The position numbers were made by a program, and so were the translations under genes. From the NCBI GenBank assembly GCA_002307905.1, contig DBUL01000032.1, positions 378 through 10,639 of the forward strand: a stretch of DNA of 10,262 bases, given 5' to 3'. Below, one piece after another: positions 6,781-10,262 of the stretch (its first letter is position 1; every line of letters begins with the position of its first letter). The notes under the pieces are model-generated. The model searched no databases and was not told the DNA's origin. It worked only from the letters and a program-made list of their open reading frames with translations. Origin of the DNA: Rhizobiaceae bacterium UBA1291 (GTDB lineage: Bacteria; Pseudomonadota; Alphaproteobacteria; Rhizobiales; Rhizobiaceae).

Positions 6781-9462
6781 CTAGCTCTTCTTCGTCTTCG
6801 GTGCCGCCGTGGCCTTAGGCTTGGCGGCGGTTGTCTTTTTCGGCTTGGCTGCCGTCGCATCCGCAGCCTTGGTCTTGACGGCCTTCGGCTTCGCGGCTGC
6901 CTTGGCCGGCGCCTTCTTTGCTGCGGTCTTCTTGGTGCCGCTCTTGCCCGCCTTCTCGGCGATCAGGAGCAAGGCTTCCTCTATCGTCACAGACTGAGGG
7001 TCCTTGCCCTTGGGCAGCGTAGCATTGACCTTGGCCCAATTAATATAGGGACCGTATTTGCCATCGCGAACAGTAATCGCGCCGCCGTCCGGATGTTCTC
7101 CCATTTCCTTGAGTGCCGCCGCTGTGCGGCCGCGCCCACCCGGTCCCTTGCTCTGCTTTTCGGCCAGGACTGTGACGGCACGGTTCAAACCGACCGATAG
7201 AACGTCTTCTATGCTTTCGAGATTGGCGTAAGTGCCGTCGTGCAGGATAAACGGTCCGTAGCGGCCGAGACCAGCGGTAATCATCTTGCCGGTCTCGGGG
7301 TGGTTTCCGACCTCGCGCGGCAGAGAGAGCAGCGAAAGTGCTTTCTCGAAATCGATGCTTTCCGGGGTCCATCCCTTGGGCAGCGAGGAGCGCTTGGCTT
7401 CCTTGCCGTCGCCGCGCTGGACGTAAGGGCCGAAACGGCCGCTGCGCAGCGTGATTTCCTCTTCCGTCACCGGATCCTTGCCGAGCGCTTTCGGCTCGTT
7501 GTTGCCGGACGCCTCGGCATCCGCGCCGCCCTCGGAGGAGAGCTGACGTGTGAAGCTGCACTCGGGATAATTGGAGCAGCCGACGAAGGCGCCGTACTTG
7601 CCGAGCTTCAGCGAAAGGTTGCCGGTGCCGCAGACCTGGCAGATGCGCGGGTCAGAACCGTCCTCGCGCTTGGGGAAGACCAGCGGTGCCAGCGCCTCGT
7701 TCAGCGCGTCCAGCACGTTGGTGACGCGCAATTCCTTGGTGTCTTCGATCTGGGCGAAGAAACTCGTCCAGAACTCGCGCAGCACGTCCTTCCAGTTCAG
7801 TTCGCCGGCGGAGATCTTGTCCAGCTTTTCCTCAAGGTCGGCGGTGAAATCGTATTCGACATAGCGCGTGAAGAAGTTTTCGAGGAATGCCGTCACCAAG
7901 CGACCCTTGGAATGCGGGATCAGCTTGCGCTTGTCCATCGTGACATATTCTCGGTCACTCAGCGTTTTCAACGTCGCGGCATATGTGGAGGGGCGGCCGA
8001 TGCCCAGTTCTTCCATCTTCTTGATCAAAGTTGCTTCCGAATAGCGCGGCGGCGGTTCGGTGAAGTGCTGGGTGGCGTTGACCTGTCTCTTGGCAAGCGC
8101 CTCGCGCGCATTGATCTCGGGCAGGCGGCCTTCGTCATCGCCGTCCTCGCTCGGTTCGCCCTCTTCCTTCTGGTCGGTATAGGCGGCAATGAAGCCGTCG
8201 AAGCGGATCACGGAGCCAACGGCGCGCAGGCCCGCCTTGTCGCCATTGTTGTCGGCGAGGATCTCGACCGTGGTGCGCTCGATCTCGGCCGAAGCCATCT
8301 GGCTGGCAATGCCGCGCTTCCAGATCAGGTCGTAGAGCCGCAACTGGTCGGCGTCGAGGAAGCGGCGTACCTTGTCGGGCGAACGGTTGAAGTCGGTTGG
8401 GCGGATCGCTTCGTGGGCTTCCTGGGCATTCTTCGCCTTGGTGGAGTAGAAGCGTGGTTTTTCAGGCACGTAGCGCGGCCCGAACTGGTCGGCGACTGCG
8501 GCGCGCGCCGCATCGATCGCTTCCGGCGCCATCTGCACGCCGTCGGTACGCATATAGGTGATGAGACCGACCGTCTCGCCGCCGATGTCTATGCCTTCGT
8601 AGAGTTTCTGCGCGACCTGCATCGTGCGGGAGGCAGAGAAACCGAGCTTGGAGGAGGCCGCCTGCTGCAGTGTCGAGGTGGTGAACGGCGGGCCTGGATT
8701 TCGCTTGACGGGCTTGGCTTCGACGCTGTCGACGACATATTGGGCACCTTCGAGCAGCGTCTTTATGCCGCTCGCCTGATCGCCGTTGGTAACCGAATTG
8801 CGCTGGATGCGCTTGCCGAGATGCGAAACAAGTCTTGCCTCGAACTCGTCGCCGCGCGGCGTCTTGAGAAGCGCGGAAATATTCCAGTAGTCCTCGGCGA
8901 CAAAGCGTTCGATCTCGTCTTCACGGTCGCAGACAAGCCGCAGTGCTACAGACTGCACGCGGCCGGCCGACCGGGCGCCGGGAAGCTTGCGCCACAGCAC
9001 TGGCGAAAGGTTGAAGCCGACGAGGTAATCGAGCGCGCGGCGGGCGAGATAGGCGTCCACCAGCGCGCCGTCGATGTCGCGCGGATTGGCCATCGCGTCG
9101 AGCACGGCCTTCTTGGTGATGGCGTTGAAGACAACGCGCTTGACCGGCTTGTCGCCGATCACCTTCTTCTTTTTCAGCAGGTCGAGTACGTGCCAGGAAA
9201 TCGCTTCGCCTTCGCGATCCGGGTCGGTCGCCAGGATGAGGCCGTCGGCGCCCTTCATGGCGTCGGAAATGTCCTTCATTCTCTTGGCCGAGGCGCTGTC
9301 GACCTCCCAGTCCATGGCAAAGTCGTCGTCGGGGCGGACGGATCCGTCCTTGGCCGGCAGATCGCGCACGTGCCCAAAGGACGCGAGCACCTTGTATCCG
9401 GGACCCAGATACTTGTTGATCGTCTTGGCCTTGGCCGGAGATTCTACGACTACGACATCCAT
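6781..9462 (-). CDS. topA: DNA topoisomerase I (type IA)
   Basis: Relaxes negative supercoils by single-strand cleavage and strand passage. It has 893 residues. The toprim domain begins at once with VVVVESPAKAK (Glu7) and has the metal site DPDREGE (Asp80, Asp82, Glu84). The active-site tyrosine is Tyr303 in GLITYMRTD. After the core there is one four-cysteine zinc motif (Cys608, 611, 629, 635; CxxC-x17-CxxxxxC), then glycine-rich C-terminal repeats with GRFGPY, GRYGPF and GKYGPY, typical of alphaproteobacterial TopA, which has fewer zinc fingers than the E. coli enzyme. It ends in a Lys/Ala/Pro tail of about 55 residues (839-893) like a histone H1 tail. The ATG at 9462 is chosen because the family starts MxVVVVESPAKAK; an in-frame ATG at 9507 would add 15 unconserved residues. 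First gene of the leftward block. Confidence 0.96.
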   Translation of the reverse strand: MDVVVVESPAKAKTINKYLGPGYKVLASFGHVRDLPAKDGSVRPDDDFAMDWEVDSASAKRMKDISDAMKGADGLILATDPDREGEAISWHVLDLLKKKKVIGDKPVKRVVFNAITKKAVLDAMANPRDIDGALVDAYLARRALDYLVGFNLSPVLWRKLPGARSAGRVQSVALRLVCDREDEIERFVAEDYWNISALLKTPRGDEFEARLVSHLGKRIQRNSVTNGDQASGIKTLLEGAQYVVDSVEAKPVKRNPGPPFTTSTLQQAASSKLGFSASRTMQVAQKLYEGIDIGGETVGLITYMRTDGVQMAPEAIDAARAAVADQFGPRYVPEKPRFYSTKAKNAQEAHEAIRPTDFNRSPDKVRRFLDADQLRLYDLIWKRGIASQMASAEIERTTVEILADNNGDKAGLRAVGSVIRFDGFIAAYTDQKEEGEPSEDGDDEGRLPEINAREALAKRQVNATQHFTEPPPRYSEATLIKKMEELGIGRPSTYAATLKTLSDREYVTMDKRKLIPHSKGRLVTAFLENFFTRYVEYDFTADLEEKLDKISAGELNWKDVLREFWTSFFAQIEDTKELRVTNVLDALNEALAPLVFPKREDGSDPRICQVCGTGNLSLKLGKYGAFVGCSNYPECSFTRQLSSEGGADAEASGNNEPKALGKDPVTEEEITLRSGRFGPYVQRGDGKEAKRSSLPKGWTPESIDFEKALSLLSLPREVGNHPETGKMITAGLGRYGPFILHDGTYANLESIEDVLSVGLNRAVTVLAEKQSKGPGGRGRTAAALKEMGEHPDGGAITVRDGKYGPYINWAKVNATLPKGKDPQSVTIEEALLLIAEKAGKSGTKKTAAKKAPAKAAAKPKAVKTKAADATAAKPKKTTAAKPKATAAPKTKKS

Positions 9463-9534
9463 TGCGTTTCTCTGTACTGCCGAAAAGGCTTGCCTCAGGG
9501 CCAACATGGCCAGGTCCCGAAAACCGGTTCCCCG

Positions 9535-9563
9535 ACATGGAGGGGGATTCGGCCGCGGTCAAG
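9535..9563 (-). promoter_or_regulatory. topA: Candidate topA operon promoter
   Basis: Reading leftwards, CTTGAC (9563-9558), 17 bases, then CCATGT (9540-9535). The -35 is a perfect match to the rhizobial consensus, and the -10 matches CTATAT in four of six. Transcription would start near 9528, about 65 nt before the topA ATG. If correct, the ATG at 9507 would also be on the mRNA but too close to the 5' end for a good ribosome site. Confidence 0.4.
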
Positions 9564-9566
9564 GGG

Positions 9567-9590
9567 GCAGTCGGATTTTCTCCCGACTGC
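9567..9590. repeat. Perfect 8-bp inverted repeat upstream of topA
   Basis: GCAGTCGG (9567-9574) and CCGACTGC (9583-9590) are exact inverted repeats around ATTTTCTC. The dyad ends four bases upstream of the candidate topA -35 element and lies in the divergent gap between topA and the small + strand gene. It could be an operator or a supercoil-extruded cruciform. No T-run follows on either strand, so it is not a terminator. Confidence 0.55.
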
Positions 9591-9624
9591 AACGCAGTAC
9601 AACCTTGAAGGGATACGACTAAGA

Positions 9625-9653
9625 TTGCAATTTCCGATAAATGCCACTATCGT
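9625..9653 (+). promoter_or_regulatory. Weak candidate promoter of the small gene at 9689
   Basis: TTGCAA (9625-9630), 17 bases, TATCGT (9648-9653), in a locally AT-rich patch. Only partial matches to consensus. It would give a leader of about 30 nt before the ATG at 9689. Confidence 0.28.
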
Positions 9654-9688
9654 TTTCATAACAGGGGTCCGGTGGTGCCAGGCGGCAT

Positions 9689-9931
9689 ATGTGGATGGGA
9701 AGCATGGTCTCGAAAGCGATGAACGGCGGCGAACAGCGCACGCGGGAAAACATAGCCTATATCCGGCAAATGCTCGGTGAGTTGCGCATGGTTGCGGAAA
9801 ACGAGGGGGCGGAAATGCTCTGCTACCTGATCGAGATGGCCTATGTCGAGGCGGGCGACCTGCAGATGGGCCGCCGCTCTCTGTCAATCCATCATCGCAA
9901 TGGAAACAAGCCCACCCGGATGCCGGTGTAA
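9689..9931 (+). CDS. Small conserved-looking protein of unknown function
   Basis: Up to 80 residues, no recognised domain. The middle (RENIAYIRQMLGEL through CYLIEMAYVEAGDL) looks like two or three amphipathic helices, with many Glu, Met and Leu and no membrane segment or signal peptide. Such small helical proteins sit beside topA and dprA in other rhizobia as far as I recall, which is the main reason to accept it. Start is uncertain: ATG 9689 and ATG 9695 share AGGCGG upstream (better spaced for 9695), and ATGs at 9704 and 9719 are also in frame. The last 48 bp overlap the 3' end of dprA on the opposite strand, so its basic tail (HHRNGNKPTR) shares DNA with dprA. It lies divergent from topA. 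Function unknown. Confidence 0.68.
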   Translation: MWMGSMVSKAMNGGEQRTRENIAYIRQMLGELRMVAENEGAEMLCYLIEMAYVEAGDLQMGRRSLSIHHRNGNKPTRMPV

Positions 9932-10262
9932 ACGCCCGGCGATGTCCAGTTCCAGTAGCACGAGATAGACAGCGGCGGGCGCGAGCCCCGTATGGCGGAC
10001 GATATCGTCAATCTCGACCGGTGTCGGACCCAGCGCGTCGGTGATGCGGGTCCGGTCGCTGTCGCTCGGCGGCGGCGTCGGCTGGTGTTCCTCGTCGCTG
10101 GCCGGTTCCTTGGCCTCGTGGCCGGAAAGAAGATCGATCTGTGACAGCGGCGCCAGCGCCTGCAACACATCGTCCGACCGCGTCGTCACTGTTGCGCCGT
10201 CCTTCAGCAGGCCGTTGGTGCCTTCGCAGCGTGGATCGAGTGGCGAGCCGGGTACGGCAAAG
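9884..10262 (-). CDS. dprA: DNA-processing protein DprA, C-terminal part (5' end outside window)
   Basis: Binds incoming single-stranded DNA and loads RecA during natural transformation; widespread also in bacteria not known to be competent. The frame is open to the right edge. About 125 codons are seen. They begin with FAVPGSPLDPRCEGTNGLL and GAT, the highly conserved end of the DprA Rossmann-like domain. A variable linker rich in Pro, Glu and Ser (about 35 residues) follows, then a winged-helix domain (ITDALGPTPVEIDDIVRHTG, then AAVYLVLLELDIAGRLHRHPGG), usual for longer DprA proteins. The GTG at 10189 is internal, not a start. The full protein should be about 380 residues. The stop at 9884-9886 lies inside the convergent small gene. 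Confidence 0.93.
   Translation of the reverse strand, partial: FAVPGSPLDPRCEGTNGLLKDGATVTTRSDDVLQALAPLSQIDLLSGHEAKEPASDEEHQPTPPPSDSDRTRITDALGPTPVEIDDIVRHTGLAPAAVYLVLLELDIAGRLHRHPGGLVSIAMMD

Noticed and set aside
7240..9780. 846-codon open frame on the + strand opposite topA
   Set aside because: It lies antisense to a fully conserved topA. Long antisense frames are normal in GC-rich genes with third-position bias, and the translation has no recognisable domain.

Overview
The window looks like the chromosome of an alphaproteobacterium of the Rhizobiaceae (Rhizobium/Agrobacterium/Ensifer group). The reasons are the gene content and order (pleD, rpmG, then a leftward topA-rnr-DUF983-NUDIX-MFS block, then dprA), the high GC content with GC-rich third positions, CTTGAC-type -35 elements, and CtrA- and CcrM-like sites. 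The species cannot be fixed from the sequence. No mobile element, phage gene, CRISPR array, tRNA or rRNA was seen. This is core-genome territory.

Layout. Positions 1-941 (+) hold the 3' part of pleD, a c-di-GMP synthase. Positions 942-1791 carry no convincing protein gene. The left part of this gap is AT-richer and shows little. Its right part (about 1335-1675) has a cluster of CtrA-like sites with a GANTC site, followed by four consecutive hairpins, two of them ending in T-runs. I read this as a probable unannotated small RNA gene on the + strand, and it is the most interesting part of the window. Positions 1792-1959 (-) are rpmG (ribosomal protein L33), with its own terminator and probably its own promoter.

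Positions 2050-9462 (-) form one tight leftward gene block: topA (topoisomerase I), rnr (RNase R, TTG start 2 nt after topA), a DUF983 membrane protein, a NUDIX hydrolase (ATGA overlap with DUF983) and an MFS transporter (10 nt after the NUDIX gene). Spacings this short argue for one transcript and translational coupling. A candidate topA promoter lies at 9535-9563.

Positions 9689-9931 (+) hold a small uncharacterised protein gene. It converges on, and overlaps by 48 bp, the 3' end of dprA (9884 to the right edge, -), which encodes the DNA-processing protein of natural transformation and is cut by the window edge.

How the genes work together. TopA and RNase R are housekeeping enzymes of DNA topology and RNA decay, and DprA handles incoming single-stranded DNA. 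The DUF983, NUDIX and MFS proteins have no clear common substrate. PleD belongs to the cell-cycle and pole-development circuit headed by CtrA. This makes CtrA-like sites beside the candidate RNA biologically plausible, but that link is inference.
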